Of a DNA stretch of 64,000 nucleotides, positions 49,701-60,449 are shown piece by piece (the stretch's first letter is position 1; every line of letters starts with the position of its first letter). The notes under the pieces are model-generated. The model saw only the letters and a list, made by a program, of their open reading frames with translations, made no database searches and was not told the DNA's origin. Origin of the DNA: Closterium sp. NIES-65 (taxonomy: Eukaryota > Streptophyta > Zygnematophyceae > Desmidiales > Closteriaceae); contig CANXME010000095.1 of assembly GCA_948144175.1 (NCBI GenBank), positions 62,001 to 126,000 on the forward strand. Reading direction: 5' to 3'. A program made the translations under genes and the position numbers.

Positions 49701-52700
49701 CCTTCCTCCCTTGACTGAGCCGGTTGAGGTCACGGGTGAGTCAGGTCCTGCTGGGGGTGGTCCTGCTCGGGGTTCTGCTTCCGGGGGTGCTGAGCCTGGG
49801 GGTGTGGAGCCTGGGGGTGCTGAGCCTGGGGGTGCGAAGCCTGGGGGTGCTGAGCCTGGGGGTGTGGAGCCTGGAGGTGCTGAGCCTGAGCGTGAGGAGC
49901 TTGGGGGTGCTGAGCCTGAGGGTGCGGAGCCTGGGGGTGCTGCGCCGGGGGGTAGTGAGTCTGGGGGTACTGCGCCTGGGGGCTATGAGACGCCTGGTGT
50001 GCAGTCTCCTTGGAGCGGCCGCCTCCGTAGTCGCTCCTCTGGTGCCTCGCCGCAGCTCTCTCGTCGGCGTCTCCCTCTCTCCCCACAGCAGCTGCGTGAG
50101 TGGTACGTTAGCCGTCAGGGTCGCACTGCTGGAGCTGGGGGCCCTGCTGCGGTCGACGTTGGCGTTGGAGGCACTGGAGCTGGTGACTTAACTACTGGAG
50201 GCGCTTCTACTGGAGTTACTGGAGCCGGTGGTCTCGGAGGTGCTCGTACTGGAGGTACTGGAGCTTCTGGGGCTGGTGGTTCTGCTGAGTCTGGGGGTTC
50301 TGCTGCTGGTGGCGCTGGTACTGGAGGTTCTGGCGCTGGAGGTTCTGGAGCTACTGGAGGTCCTGGAGCTGTTGGAGGTACTGGCGCTGGAGGCACTGGA
50401 GCTGGAGGATCTGGAGCTGCTGGAGGTGCTGGTACTGGAAGTGCTTGCGCTGGAGGTTCTGGAGCTACTAGAGGTCCTCGAGCTATTGGAGGTACTGGCG
50501 CTGGAGGTGCTGGAGCTGGAGGTTCTGGAGCTGCTAGAGGTGCTGGTACTGGAGGTGCTGGCGCTGGAGGTTCTGGAGCTACTGGAGGTCCTGGAGCTGT
50601 TGGAGGTACTGGCGCTGGAGGCGCTGGAGCTGGAGGTTCTGGAGCTACTGGAGGTGTTGGTACTGGAGGTGCTAGCGCCGGAGGTGCTGGTGCTGGAGAT
50701 ACTGGAGCTGCTGGTGCTGGTGGCGCTGCCCAACCACGACTGTTCTTCGCTCCGTCGTCGCCCTCGTCTATGCCACCGCCTGACTCCGTGCTTCGCCAGG
50801 TTCTTAGCCTCCCGTCTTCTACTGGTCTTCCGTTACAGCCTGGCTCACCGCTACCTGCTCCTTCTCCTTATACTGAGCAGACCGGAGGTATTACTGGGCG
50901 TCGTGAGCCTGCGTCTCGTCCTCTCTCGCCTGTTTGCACTGTCCGCACTGGTCGTACTAGTCGTCCTGTTCCTCATGAGCGTCCGCCGGCTGTCCCTGGC
51001 ACACACCTCATAGACCTCCGTCCTTCCTCTGCTCTGCAGCGTGTTCCCCTCCCGTCCCCTCCTGCGTCTTCTCTGCCTGATGTTCTAGAGCCTGAGTCTG
51101 ACCGCGCTCGTGCTGCTCACCCTAGTGTCACGCGTCTGCTAGCCACTGTTGTCACTGACCCGTCGTTTGAGTCTGCTGCTGCATCTCCCTTAGTCACTGA
51201 GCTTGTAGACTTTGCTGCTGCCTGTCGTCTCAACTATGCCGCTAGTCTTGTTGCTGAGTCTGAGTCTGTCTGTCCTCCGTCCGCCGGGGCTGAGTGTGCT
51301 CTTAGCACGGACGTCCTTGAGGACACGCAAGAGGACCTTTAGTGTCTTGCAGCCGCTGCGCCTCATCTCATGACCATGCTGCTTGCCCCTGAGGGAGACC
51401 CGGATGCTCCAGACATCCCAACCCCGTGCTCTTACACTGAGGCGATCGCAGGTGAGTACTCCTCTCAGTGGCAGACAGCCATGGACGCAGAGGCACTTAC
51501 GTTGACGAGGTTCCCCCTCCTGGGGCGAACATCGTCAGTGGCATGTGGATTTTCAGGGTGAAGCGGCCGCTGGGTTCTCCGCCTGCCTTCAAGGCTCGTT
51601 ACGTTGCTCGAGGCTTCAGTCAGCGTGAGGGAGTTGACTTCTTCCAGAACTCCTCCCCCACCCCAAAGATGACCACTCTTTGGGTGCTGCTGCACGTTGC
51701 CGCTCAGCATGACTACGAGCTTCACTCTCTTGACTTCAGCACAGCTTTCTTACAGGGCAGCCTGCACGAGAAGATCTGGCTGCGCCGCCAACCTGGCTTC
51801 ACTGGGTCGTTCCCTCCTGGTACCCAGTGGAGCCTCCGGCGGCCAGTCTACGGTCTCCGCCAGGCGCCGCGTGAGTGGCACGACACACTGAGGACGACAC
51901 TTGCGGCTCTTGGGTTTGCTCCTTCCACTGCTGACCCATCGCTGTTTCTGCGCATCGACACTTCGCTGCCGCCGTTCTACATCCTCGTGTACGTCGACGA
52001 CTTGGTCTTTGCCACTGCTGACACTGAGGCTTTCGCCTTGGTGAAGTCGGAGCTGCAGAAGAGACACACGTGCACAGACCTGGGTGAGCTGCGCAGTTTC
52101 CTTGGCTTTCAGATCACCAGGGACACAACACGCCGCACCATCACACTAGCTCAGTCACACATGGTGTAGCAGGTCCTTCAGCGCTTCGGCTTCACCTGGT
52201 CCTCGGCATAGGCCACTCCTCTGGCTACAGGTCACTCGCTCTCAGCTCCACCTTCAGACGAGTTCGTAGAGCCAAGTGGTCATTACCCAGAGCTAGTGGG
52301 CTGCCTCATGTACCTGATGACCTGCACTTGTCCTGACCTTGCGTAACCTCTTGGCCTTCTAGCTCGCTACGTGGCTCCTGGTAGGTACCGAAAGGTGCAC
52401 ATGGATGCTGCGAAGAGGGTACTGCACTACTTGTGCAGTATATCGGGCATGGGGCTCGTGCTTGGAGGACGGGGCGACGCTGTCCTCACTAGGCACTCGG
52501 ACGCTTCTTTGGTTGACGACCTGGCTACGCAGTAGTCGTCACAGGGTTACACCTTCAGTCTTGGCTCTGGCTCTGTCTCTTGGCGGTCTACACGCTCGTC
52601 TTCTGTTCTCAGCTCCAGTTGTGAGGCTGAGATCTACGCCACAACCATGGCTGCACAGGAGTATGTTGGCTCACCTATCTGCTGACCGACCAGGGAGAGC

Positions 52701-52966
52701 GGCCTTGTTCTCCTCCAGTTCTGTACGTAGAGAACAAGGCCGCCATTGCCTTGTGTCAGGAGCACATACTAGAGCACAGAACGAAGCACATCGCTCTGCG
52801 TTACTTCCTTGCTCGATAGTTGCAGCAGCGTGGTGAGCTTCGTCTTGCTCACGTGGCCACTCGGGCCAACACTGCTGATATATTCACCAAGGCACTTCCG
52901 TCTTGTGATCATCAACGTTTTTATACTTTGTTAGGCCTTGTGCCCACGTTTCCTCACTTGGTGTAG
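46791..52966 (+). pseudogene. Copia gag-pol, copy B
   Basis: Starts MATLNVVAFDPDDRSIEFTT. Gag shifts frame near 47285. A long Gly linker lies at about 47560-47800. Protease keeps TFTFDSGASRCFFRD. The pre-integrase HHRLGHPSQPRLRG and integrase LHLDVWGP are readable, but stops fall within the integrase core (49048, 49141, 49192). The linker between integrase and reverse transcriptase is a very long G/A/S/T repeat (50150-50720). Reverse transcriptase keeps LVYVDDLVFA (51468-52169 frame). RNase H is broken by many stops. Part of the segment before reverse transcriptase (corresponding to MASWKSTGT) is deleted at about 51490. Confidence 0.88.
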
Positions 52967-53193
52967 ACTTCATTTGTACTGTCATCTTTATAGATACGTG
53001 CATGCTTGCTCTGCTAGGTAGAGATCACTGTGCTGTTGTTGTTGCATATATACCTCTGCATGTGAACTGGCCTTGTGGCCCCTTTGCTTGTGCTCAGTGT
53101 GTGTGGTGACGTTGTGATCTACCCTGAGCTTGCTTTGCTTCTCTTGACTGGTCTTGTGACCCCTTGCTCTCCCCCACTTTGCCTATGGGGGTG

Positions 53194-53327
53194 TGTTAAA
53201 TTATATGTATGCTATATATGTTTAGGTTGTAGTGGGGTAGCCAATATGGGGTACAACCCCTTGTAGGGTTTCATAGTTGTACCCAACACTTTCCTAGTGC
53301 ATTCACTCCTGCCTAGCATTTCAGACA
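53194..53327 (+). repeat. 3' LTR of copia copy B
   Basis: 134 bp, followed by the AAAAA target duplication. Confidence 0.9.
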
Positions 53328-53960
53328 AAAAAGGCCGTCGAGCTACCTGGTCGACGGCAAGACCACACTAATCGGGTCCCATCGAGCAGGGCATGCTTGA
53401 CCACCACTGAAGGAGGCCTCGACGACCACGCTGTTGAGCTCTCCTCGTCGACGCCGAGATCGGCTGCGCCCAAGCGAGGGTGGGGCTTTTCTCTTCGACA
53501 GTACGACGTAGGGGGAAGGAGGGGGGTAGTCGAAGACGACTATACGGGAACAGAATATCACACGTTGAAAATCACCACGCCGTCGAAATCAATCATCTGT
53601 TGACTAGAATGACGTGCATCGTAGAAGGACTCGTCATCGAATATAACTCTACGACACCTGGAATCACATGCGCTATTGCACCGTCGAATGACTTATAGTT
53701 GAGCGTAGTGTAGTAGTTTTATACATTTAAAATGCTAGGGCATGTCGAAAATAATCTTTTTTTTTTCAAGGTACGGAAAGAAAATGCAGTTGGAAAACTT
53801 TGTTGCGACAATAATATTGATTTTGTCGATTGTCCCGTTCACGTCGAGCATTAATGTACTGTAAAACTCAAGAATTGCTGATCATTTCTGTGACTGTGAC
53901 TCTCGTTGCTACAAAGGAAACTGAAATAGGGTGTTCGGCGATCGTAGAGCTGTTTGGTCT
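53328..53960. other. TCGA-rich DNA between copia elements
   Basis: Starts rich in GTCGAC-type words (CGTCGAGCTACCTGGTCGAC), then AT-rich with scattered TCGA. It probably continues the satellite-like host DNA in which copia copies are nested. No gene seen. Confidence 0.5.
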
Positions 53961-54279
53961 TGTTGAGAATAGAACGAGAGTTAAGTTGAAAGGAAGGGCC
54001 TAGGCTTAGTAGCCTAGGCCCAAACTTAGGTGTCGAGTAGTTTTTCCCTAGGCGAGGTATCGAGTGAGTTGAGAAGAAAGTGTGGGGAATGGGTTTCACT
54101 ATAGGTTTCAAAGAACATATAGCATAGGAAATAATGAAGGTGTGTGAAAGTAGGAAAACAGGAATGAGTGAACTATGAATGAAAGCAGTACAAATATGAA
54201 ACCCTAACTGGGTTGTACCCCCTATGGGATACCCCACTACAGCCTACACAGCAGTATAAGCTATAGATATGTTCTGACA
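53961..54279 (-). repeat. 3' LTR of composite (mosaic)
   Basis: On the minus strand it starts TGTCAGAACATATC and matches the copy A LTR over about 137 bp to 54143. It continues to 53961 with sequence resembling the U5 side of the LTR at 61454-61670 (CTATAGTGAAACCC, CTAAGCCTA, CTCGTTCT). Ends CTCAACA. Confidence 0.65.
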
Positions 54280-54488
54280 CACCCCCATAGGCAAAGTGGG
54301 GGAGAACAAGGGGTCACAAGACCAGTCAAGCAAGACAAAGCAAAGCTCAGGGTGGATCACAAAGTCACCACACAGTCCGAGCACAAGAGTGAGGCCAAAG
54401 GCCAGTTCACAAGCAAGAGTACAGACATATATATAAAGCTAGACAAGCAAGAGCAGGTATATATATATATGTCACAGTACAAGTGAAG

Positions 54489-57400
54489 TCAAGAGGAGAG
54501 CAAGTGAGGCAAGACAGGCACAAGACCCAGCTGGGTGCAGAAGCGCTGATGGTCACAAGGCGCAAGTGCCTTGGTGAACACATCAGCAGTGTTGGCCTCA
54601 GAGGCCACGTACGCAAGTCGCAACTGACCACGCTGCTGCAGCTCACGAGCAAGGAAGTAGCGGAGAGCAATGTGCTTCGTTCTGTGCTCCAAGCGCTGCT
54701 CTCGACACAAGGCCAGCATAGCCTTGTTGTCTACGTACAGCACTGGAGGAGAACGAGGCGGCTCTCCAAGGTCAGTCAGCAGGTAGGTGAGCCAGCGAAG
54801 CTCCTGTGCAGCCATGGCCCCGGCGTAGATCTCAGCCTCACAACTGGAGCCGAGAACCGAAGACGAGCGAGTAGACCGCCACGAGACAGAGCCGGAACCA
54901 AGGCTGAAGGTGTAACCCTGTGACGACCGCTGCGTAGCCTGGTCGTCAGCCCAAGACGCGTCCGCGTGGCCGGTAAGGACCACTGGACTCCGCCCTCCAA
55001 GCACTAGCCCCATGCCTGACGTACTGCACAGGTAGCGCAATACCCTCTTCGCTGCAGCCATGTGCTCCGGTCTGTGTCTCCCAGGAGCAACATAGCGTGC
55101 AAGAATGCTCAGAGGGTATGCAAGGTCAGGTCGTGTGCAGGTCATCAGGTACATGAGGCAGCCAACAAGCTCCGCATACGGACCACTCGACTCTACGGAC
55201 TCATCCGAAGGCAGAGCTGAGAGTGAGTGGCGAGTAGGCAGAGGAGTGGCCTGAGGCGAGGAGTACGTGAAGCCGAAGCGCTGAAGGACCTGCTGCACCA
55301 TGTGTGACTGAGTCAAGGTAATGGTGCGGCGTGCTCTGTCCCGAGTGATCTGCAAGCCAAGGTAGCTGCGCAGTTCACCCAGGTCTGTGCACGTGTGTCT
55401 CTTCAACAGCTCGGACTTCACGTAGGCGAGTCCAGCAGTGTCCGCTGTGGCAAAGACCAGGTCGTCGACGTACACGAGGATGTAGAACGGCGGCAGGGAA
55501 GTGTCGGTGCGAAGAAACAGCGACGGGTCAGCAGTAGAAGGAGCAAACCCAAGAGCCGCAAGTGTAGTCCTCAGTGTGTCGTGCCACTCACGCGGTGCCT
55601 GGCGGAGACCGTAGACTGGCCGTCGGAGGCTCCACTGGGTGCCAGGAGGGAAAGTCCCAGTGAAGCCAGGTGGACGGCGAAGCCAGATCTCCTCGTGCAG
55701 GCTACCCTGCAAGAACGCAGTGCTGAAGTCGAGAGAGTGAAGCTCGTAGTCGCGCTGAGCGGCTATGTGCAGCAGCACCCGAAGAGTAGTCATCTTCGGG
55801 GTGGGAGAGAAGGTCTGAAAGTAGTCAACTCCCTGCCGCTGACTGAAGCCACGAGCAACGTACCGTGCCTTGAAGACAGGTGGAGAGCCCGGCGGCCGCT
55901 TCACCCTGAAGATCCACATGCCACTGACGATGTTCGCCCCAGGAGGGGGAACTGCGTCAACGTAGGTGCCTGTGGACTTCCAGGAAGCCATCTCTGCATC
56001 CATAGCTGCCTGCCACTGAGAGGAGTAGGGACCCTCTACGGCCTCCGCGTAAGAACGCGGAGTCGGGATGTCTAGTGCATCCGGGTCTCCCTCAGGGGCA
56101 AGCAGTACAGACGCGAGATGAGGTGAAGCAGCCGCTAGACACTGTAACTCCTCCTGCCTGTCCTCTAGGACGTCCGTGCCAAGAGCACACTCACCCCCGA
56201 CGGACGGAGGACAGACAGACGCAGACTCAGCAACAAGACTAGCAGCGTAGTCGAGACGACAGCGAGCAGCAAAGTCGACGAGCTCAGCGACTAGAGCAGA
56301 CGCAGCAGTGGACTCAAAAGAGGGGTCAGTGACGACAGTAGCAAGCAGACGCGTGACAGTGGGACTGGCAGCACGAAGAGAGTCCGACTCAGGGTCCGCA
56401 AGCGCAGGAAGAGAGGACTCAGGAGGAGAAGGCAAAGGGGCACGCAGAGGAGCAGTGGACGGACGTAAAGACATCCGGTGCGTGCCAGGGACAGGAGGAG
56501 GACGCTGACGCGAACTGCGACCACTAGCGCGAGCAGCACGAACAGGCGACGCGGGACGAGACGCAGGCTCACGACGCTCAGCAAGACCTCCAGTAGGACC
56601 AGTGTAAGGAGAGGGAGCAGGCAGCGGAGAGGAAGGCTCCAGTAGGGGCTGCGACTGGACAGGCGGTGGACCCTCTACTGGAGGAGAAAGACCAAGAACC
56701 TGCTGAAGGAGCGGAACGAAGTACGGCCGAGGCCGCGCGGCAGCTCCAGACTCAGCAGGGACAGCACCAGCACCCTCAGCGACAGCACCAGCGCCACCCA
56801 CACCTCCAGCGGCAGGACCAACAGCAGCAGGCTCAGCACGAACGCCCTCAGCAGCTCCAGCTCCAGGAGGACCCGCAGGGCCAGCAGCTCCGGGAACGGC
56901 TGCACCCGCACCCTCGACGGTCGAAGAAGCTCCAGCTCCAGCTCCAGCAGCACCTCCAGACTCAGCAGCACGCCTCCAGCGGCGAGCGAACCACTCGCGC
57001 AGCTCCTGTGGAGAGAGGGGCTCCCGGCGAGACGCAGCAGCAGGAGAAACCCCAGGCTCAGCAGCTCCAGACGCAGCACCCCCAGGCTCAGCAGCTCCCG
57101 ACCCAGCACCCCCAGACCCAGCACCTCCAGGCACAGCACCCCCCGGCTCAGCACCCCCAGGCTCCGCACCCTCCGCAGTAGCACCCTCAGGCCCAGCACC
57201 CCCAGCAGTAGCACCCCCAGGCTCAGCACCCCCGCGCACAGCACCCCCAGAGTCAGCACCCCCAGGCTCAGCACCCGCAGCAGCACCAGAGTCACCAGTA
57301 ACCTCGACCGGGTCAACGGCGTCTACCTGGGACACACCTGAGGGGGCAGGAACCTGAGGGGGGAGGGGGTCTACCGGGGGGGGAACCGGCACAAGGAAGT

Positions 57401-60365
57401 CCGGGGGAGGGGGGAGGGAAGGAGTGCGGTAGGGGAAGAGACGGTAGAAGGGGACTGACTCGTCGAACGTGACGTCCTGGGAGGACAGAACACGACGAGA
57501 GGAGGGGTGGTAAAACTGCCACCCTGGGGCGTCAGTGGGGAAGCCAAGGAAGACACAGGGAGCAGCACGAGGGGACAGCTTGTCCGCAGACAAGTCGCGG
57601 ACAAACGCCCGAGATCCCCAGACACGGAACACAGACGCATCGCCAACCTTCCCCGTCCACAGCAAGGCTGGGGACATCGCTGGCCGAGAGACCCGGGGGT
57701 GAAGGTTGAGCTGATGCGCCGCGTACCTCACCGCAAACGGCCACAGAAAATGGGGGGCAGCCGCATGCATCATGGACGTACGAGCGACATCCATGACCAT
57801 GCCAATGCGGCGCTCAGCAATCCCATTTTGCTGTGGTGAGTCCGGAAGCGTGAAGGTCTGGCGGATCCCCCGTGCACGACAGTAGTCTCGCAGAAGGCGA
57901 GAAGAGAACTCTCCGCCTCTGTCAGAGTGCAGACGCAGAACAGGAAAGTCCGAGCCGAAGCTCTTCCTGAGCTGGAGACGAGCCTCGCGGATCCAGTCGA
58001 TCAGCACCTCAGTGACTGCACCCTTGCTGCGCAAGGGGAGGACTGTGGTGTAACGCGAGTAGTCGTCAACCACCAACAGGAAGTAGCGCTCGTACCCCTG
58101 CCCACGGACGGGGGCTGGGCCCCACACATCCATGTGAAGCGTCTGCAGGGGAGACTCTGTCGGGGGGAAGTGGGAGGAGTGAGGAGTAGCCCGGAGGCGA
58201 CCCTCGACACAGGGGACACAGGAAGGTCCTGGCCCGGAGGGGAGAGGAGGGAGAGACTGGGGAAGACCAGAGACAAGGACACGGGAAGCCATGCTCCGAA
58301 GACGGGGCAAGGAGGGGTGGCCAAGACGGTGGTGCCACAGGAGAGTCTCGTGAGACAGGAGGCGACAAGAACAGGGGGCAGACTCAGGACCTGACCGGGA
58401 CGCAGCAGCAAGTACCTGACTCGACGCAGCCACCTGACCAGACGCAGGGACAGGAGGAGACTCAACGGTCAGGGTGTAGAGACTCGACCCCGGCCGACGT
58501 GAGAACGTGGCCAGGTGTCGGCCTGTGCGAGCCTCCGTGCAGTGGGTCACCCTCTGACGCGCAGGAGTGAACTGGTGAACACCCCCATCCTGCAGGTCCG
58601 CTCCACTCACCAAGTTCGTAGAGAACGAGGGAAGGTACAGACCCGACAGGGTGCCCGAAGGGGCAGCCGGACACGGGAGGACAGTGGAGAAGTGAGACAG
58701 GACAGGACCCCCAGAGGGGTCAGCAAGGGAGACCGCAACCGGCCTGGCGAGCGGCGAAAGGGTAGTGCGGTCTCGAAAGAAGGAGCGCGAAGCTCCGGAG
58801 TCAAGTGTGAAAGTGAGGGAGGACGAGGACGACTCAGTACCTGAGAGCGCAGTCTCACCAGTACCTGAGAGCGCAGACGCACTGGCACCTAGAGCAGCAG
58901 CCTCACAAGCACCTAGTGCAGCAGTACCAATGCCCGGGTCGGGCTGAAAACACCGGTAACCCTCATTCTCCTCACTATAATCCACAACATACATAGCAGT
59001 AAGGATAGCATCAAAATCAAGATCAAAGATCGCTACACCAGCCCTGAGAAGCTCATCCCAGCGAGGGATCTCACTAGCCCCAGGGAACTGCTGACGCCAA
59101 GCGTCCGTCAGGCGGCCAAAGCAGCGCTGGGTGGCGTGGGCACCCCCACACTGCTCACCCGCGCGGTCGCCGGAACGAAGAACGTAGGTGCAGGGACCAG
59201 TACCCCCACCCCTCTGACGCCCAGCGTACCACTCACGAAGCTGCTGAGGCGAAGGGATGTCCCGCGAGCGCTGCTGCTGCTGCCGGTGCGAGCGCTGGCC
59301 ACCACCACCGCCGCTACGCTGCTGGGTACCACCCCGACCAGCTCCACCTCCTCCACCACTACTGCCTCCTCCGCTGCCGCCTCCACTGCCTCCACCTCCG
59401 CCGCCTCCACCTCCGCCGCTGCCTCCACCACCACCGCTGGCACCACCACCACCGTCTCCGCCGCCGCTGCCGCCACCACCACCACCACCCCCGCCACTAG
59501 CCCCGCCGCCACCCCCACTCCCTCCGCCGCCACCGCCGCCACCGCCACCGCCCCCTCCAGCTCCACCCGCGCCCTTGCCCCCCTTGCCCTTGCTGGAGCG
59601 ACGTCTCCCACTAGGGGCAGACGCCGCGCCGACCGACTCAAGACCAAGCAGGTCGGCAGCAGCAGCAGAGGCAACAGAGGGCAGCAAGGGGGAAGGAGAG
59701 CACCCCTCAAAGATGGGGGTGCGAGGGTCACCACGAGAAGCACCTACAGCGACTATGCTCTTCTCCGCTGCAAGGAGGGCCTTCTCGAGGAGGTCGACGG
59801 TGAGAGTGGTGGGACAGACTGCGAGAAAGTGGTCCCTGACGACGCGAAGGGAGTGAGGGAGGCGTGCGACTACGTAGTAGAGAGCGATGTACATGGGGGG
59901 GGGGTTCTTAGCGCAGAACTCAGCAGGAAGGGCGGCGCGGTAGCGAGTGTCACTAGTGCGGAGGTGCGTAATGAGGTCAGCGACAGTGGGAAAGGCAGAG
60001 AGGTCAGGAAAGAGGTAGGGAAGCATGAGACGGCTCAGTGCAGCAGTGGCAGGGGAGGAGTAGCGCGCAACTACAGCGTCGTACAAGGTCTGAGCACTCT
60101 TGTACTGACTAAAGTGCGCACGCTCAGGGGTAGGGAGGTGGCGACGCACAGCAAGACGTGCAGCAGCATCGCGGGTGGCCCACTTAGAGCGGACAGCGGG
60201 ATCAGCATCAGCAGCAGGGGCAGGAGAGGCGCCAGAGGTGAGGTCAAAGAGAGAAAGGTCGTCAGCCCTGTCGCACTGTAAGAACAGCTGCAGGTCGTCT
60301 AACCAGACCTCAAAATCAATGGCGCGACCCTCAGCGTCAAAAGCTAGGACACTAGGGGTAGCCAT
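54489..60365 (-). CDS. Copia gag-pol polyprotein, uninterrupted (~1,958 residues)
   Basis: Single open frame. I start it at MATPSVLAFDAEGRAIDFE because copies A and B begin the same way. An in-frame Met 24 bases upstream is possible. Approximate residues: gag 1-240; Gly-rich linker 265-365; atypical zinc motif with C-X12-C-X4-H-X3-C spacing at 390-415; protease DSGASRSFF at about 520; pre-integrase HHRLGHPSLPRL at about 680; integrase Asp in LHMDVWGP (~745), Asp in HSDRGGEF (~815), Glu in GIAERR (~850); Gly/Pro/Glu linker 1000-1300; reverse transcriptase 1430-1700 with YVDD; RNase H 1770-1950 (HADASWADDQ, SCEAEIYAGA, NTADVFTKAL). All catalytic residues I can check are present, so it may be competent to encode mobility functions. 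Gag and Pol share one frame. Confidence 0.95.
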   Translation of the reverse strand: MATPSVLAFDAEGRAIDFEVWLDDLQLFLQCDRADDLSLFDLTSGASPAPAADADPAVRSKWATRDAAARLAVRRHLPTPERAHFSQYKSAQTLYDAVVARYSSPATAALSRLMLPYLFPDLSAFPTVADLITHLRTSDTRYRAALPAEFCAKNPPPMYIALYYVVARLPHSLRVVRDHFLAVCPTTLTVDLLEKALLAAEKSIVAVGASRGDPRTPIFEGCSPSPLLPSVASAAAADLLGLESVGAASAPSGRRRSSKGKGGKGAGGAGGGGGGGGGGGGGSGGGGGASGGGGGGGGGSGGGDGGGGASGGGGGSGGGGGGGGGGSGGGSGGGSSGGGGGAGRGGTQQRSGGGGGQRSHRQQQQRSRDIPSPQQLREWYAGRQRGGGTGPCTYVLRSGDRAGEQCGGAHATQRCFGRLTDAWRQQFPGASEIPRWDELLRAGVAIFDLDFDAILTAMYVVDYSEENEGYRCFQPDPGIGTAALGACEAAALGASASALSGTGETALSGTESSSSSLTFTLDSGASRSFFRDRTTLSPLARPVAVSLADPSGGPVLSHFSTVLPCPAAPSGTLSGLYLPSFSTNLVSGADLQDGGVHQFTPARQRVTHCTEARTGRHLATFSRRPGSSLYTLTVESPPVPASGQVAASSQVLAAASRSGPESAPCSCRLLSHETLLWHHRLGHPSLPRLRSMASRVLVSGLPQSLPPLPSGPGPSCVPCVEGRLRATPHSSHFPPTESPLQTLHMDVWGPAPVRGQGYERYFLLVVDDYSRYTTVLPLRSKGAVTEVLIDWIREARLQLRKSFGSDFPVLRLHSDRGGEFSSRLLRDYCRARGIRQTFTLPDSPQQNGIAERRIGMVMDVARTSMMHAAAPHFLWPFAVRYAAHQLNLHPRVSRPAMSPALLWTGKVGDASVFRVWGSRAFVRDLSADKLSPRAAPCVFLGFPTDAPGWQFYHPSSRRVLSSQDVTFDESVPFYRLFPYRTPSLPPPPDFLVPVPPPVDPLPPQVPAPSGVSQVDAVDPVEVTGDSGAAAGAEPGGADSGGAVRGGAEPGGATAGGAGPEGATAEGAEPGGAEPGGAVPGGAGSGGAGSGAAEPGGAASGAAEPGVSPAAASRREPLSPQELREWFARRWRRAAESGGAAGAGAGASSTVEGAGAAVPGAAGPAGPPGAGAAEGVRAEPAAVGPAAGGVGGAGAVAEGAGAVPAESGAAARPRPYFVPLLQQVLGLSPPVEGPPPVQSQPLLEPSSPLPAPSPYTGPTGGLAERREPASRPASPVRAARASGRSSRQRPPPVPGTHRMSLRPSTAPLRAPLPSPPESSLPALADPESDSLRAASPTVTRLLATVVTDPSFESTAASALVAELVDFAARCRLDYAASLVAESASVCPPSVGGECALGTDVLEDRQEELQCLAAASPHLASVLLAPEGDPDALDIPTPRSYAEAVEGPYSSQWQAAMDAEMASWKSTGTYVDAVPPPGANIVSGMWIFRVKRPPGSPPVFKARYVARGFSQRQGVDYFQTFSPTPKMTTLRVLLHIAAQRDYELHSLDFSTAFLQGSLHEEIWLRRPPGFTGTFPPGTQWSLRRPVYGLRQAPREWHDTLRTTLAALGFAPSTADPSLFLRTDTSLPPFYILVYVDDLVFATADTAGLAYVKSELLKRHTCTDLGELRSYLGLQITRDRARRTITLTQSHMVQQVLQRFGFTYSSPQATPLPTRHSLSALPSDESVESSGPYAELVGCLMYLMTCTRPDLAYPLSILARYVAPGRHRPEHMAAAKRVLRYLCSTSGMGLVLGGRSPVVLTGHADASWADDQATQRSSQGYTFSLGSGSVSWRSTRSSSVLGSSCEAEIYAGAMAAQELRWLTYLLTDLGEPPRSPPVLYVDNKAMLALCREQRLEHRTKHIALRYFLARELQQRGQLRLAYVASEANTADVFTKALAPCDHQRFCTQLGLVPVLPHLLSS

Positions 60366-60449
60366 GGTGACGACAGCGACGCAGTGCAAGCAGTAGGGAA
60401 AGAGCTCGCAGTGTCAGTGGGACAGTGCTCACCAGGCAGGGCAGGTCGT

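Larger units (their letters stand above)
46059..53327 (+). mobile_element. Ty1/copia retrotransposon, heavily mutated (copy B)
   Basis: 7.27-kb element with LTRs 46059-46194 (TGTCAAATTATATG) and 53194-53327 (TGTTAAATTATATG), both ending TTTCAGACA. Target duplication AAAAA lies at 46054-46058 and 53328-53332. The primer-binding site TGGTTTCAGAGC starts at 46195 and is followed by a GGTCC-GTA-GGACC hairpin (46211-46223). Polypurine-like TATGGGGGTG precedes the 3' LTR. The LTRs differ more than in copy A, and the coding part has many stops, so it is older. Confidence 0.92.

Noticed and set aside
50188..51013. Leu/Glu/Val-rich and Ser/Thr-rich frames opposite or beside the copia linker
   Set aside because: Shadow frames of the Gly/Ala/Ser/Thr repeat in the copy B polyprotein.
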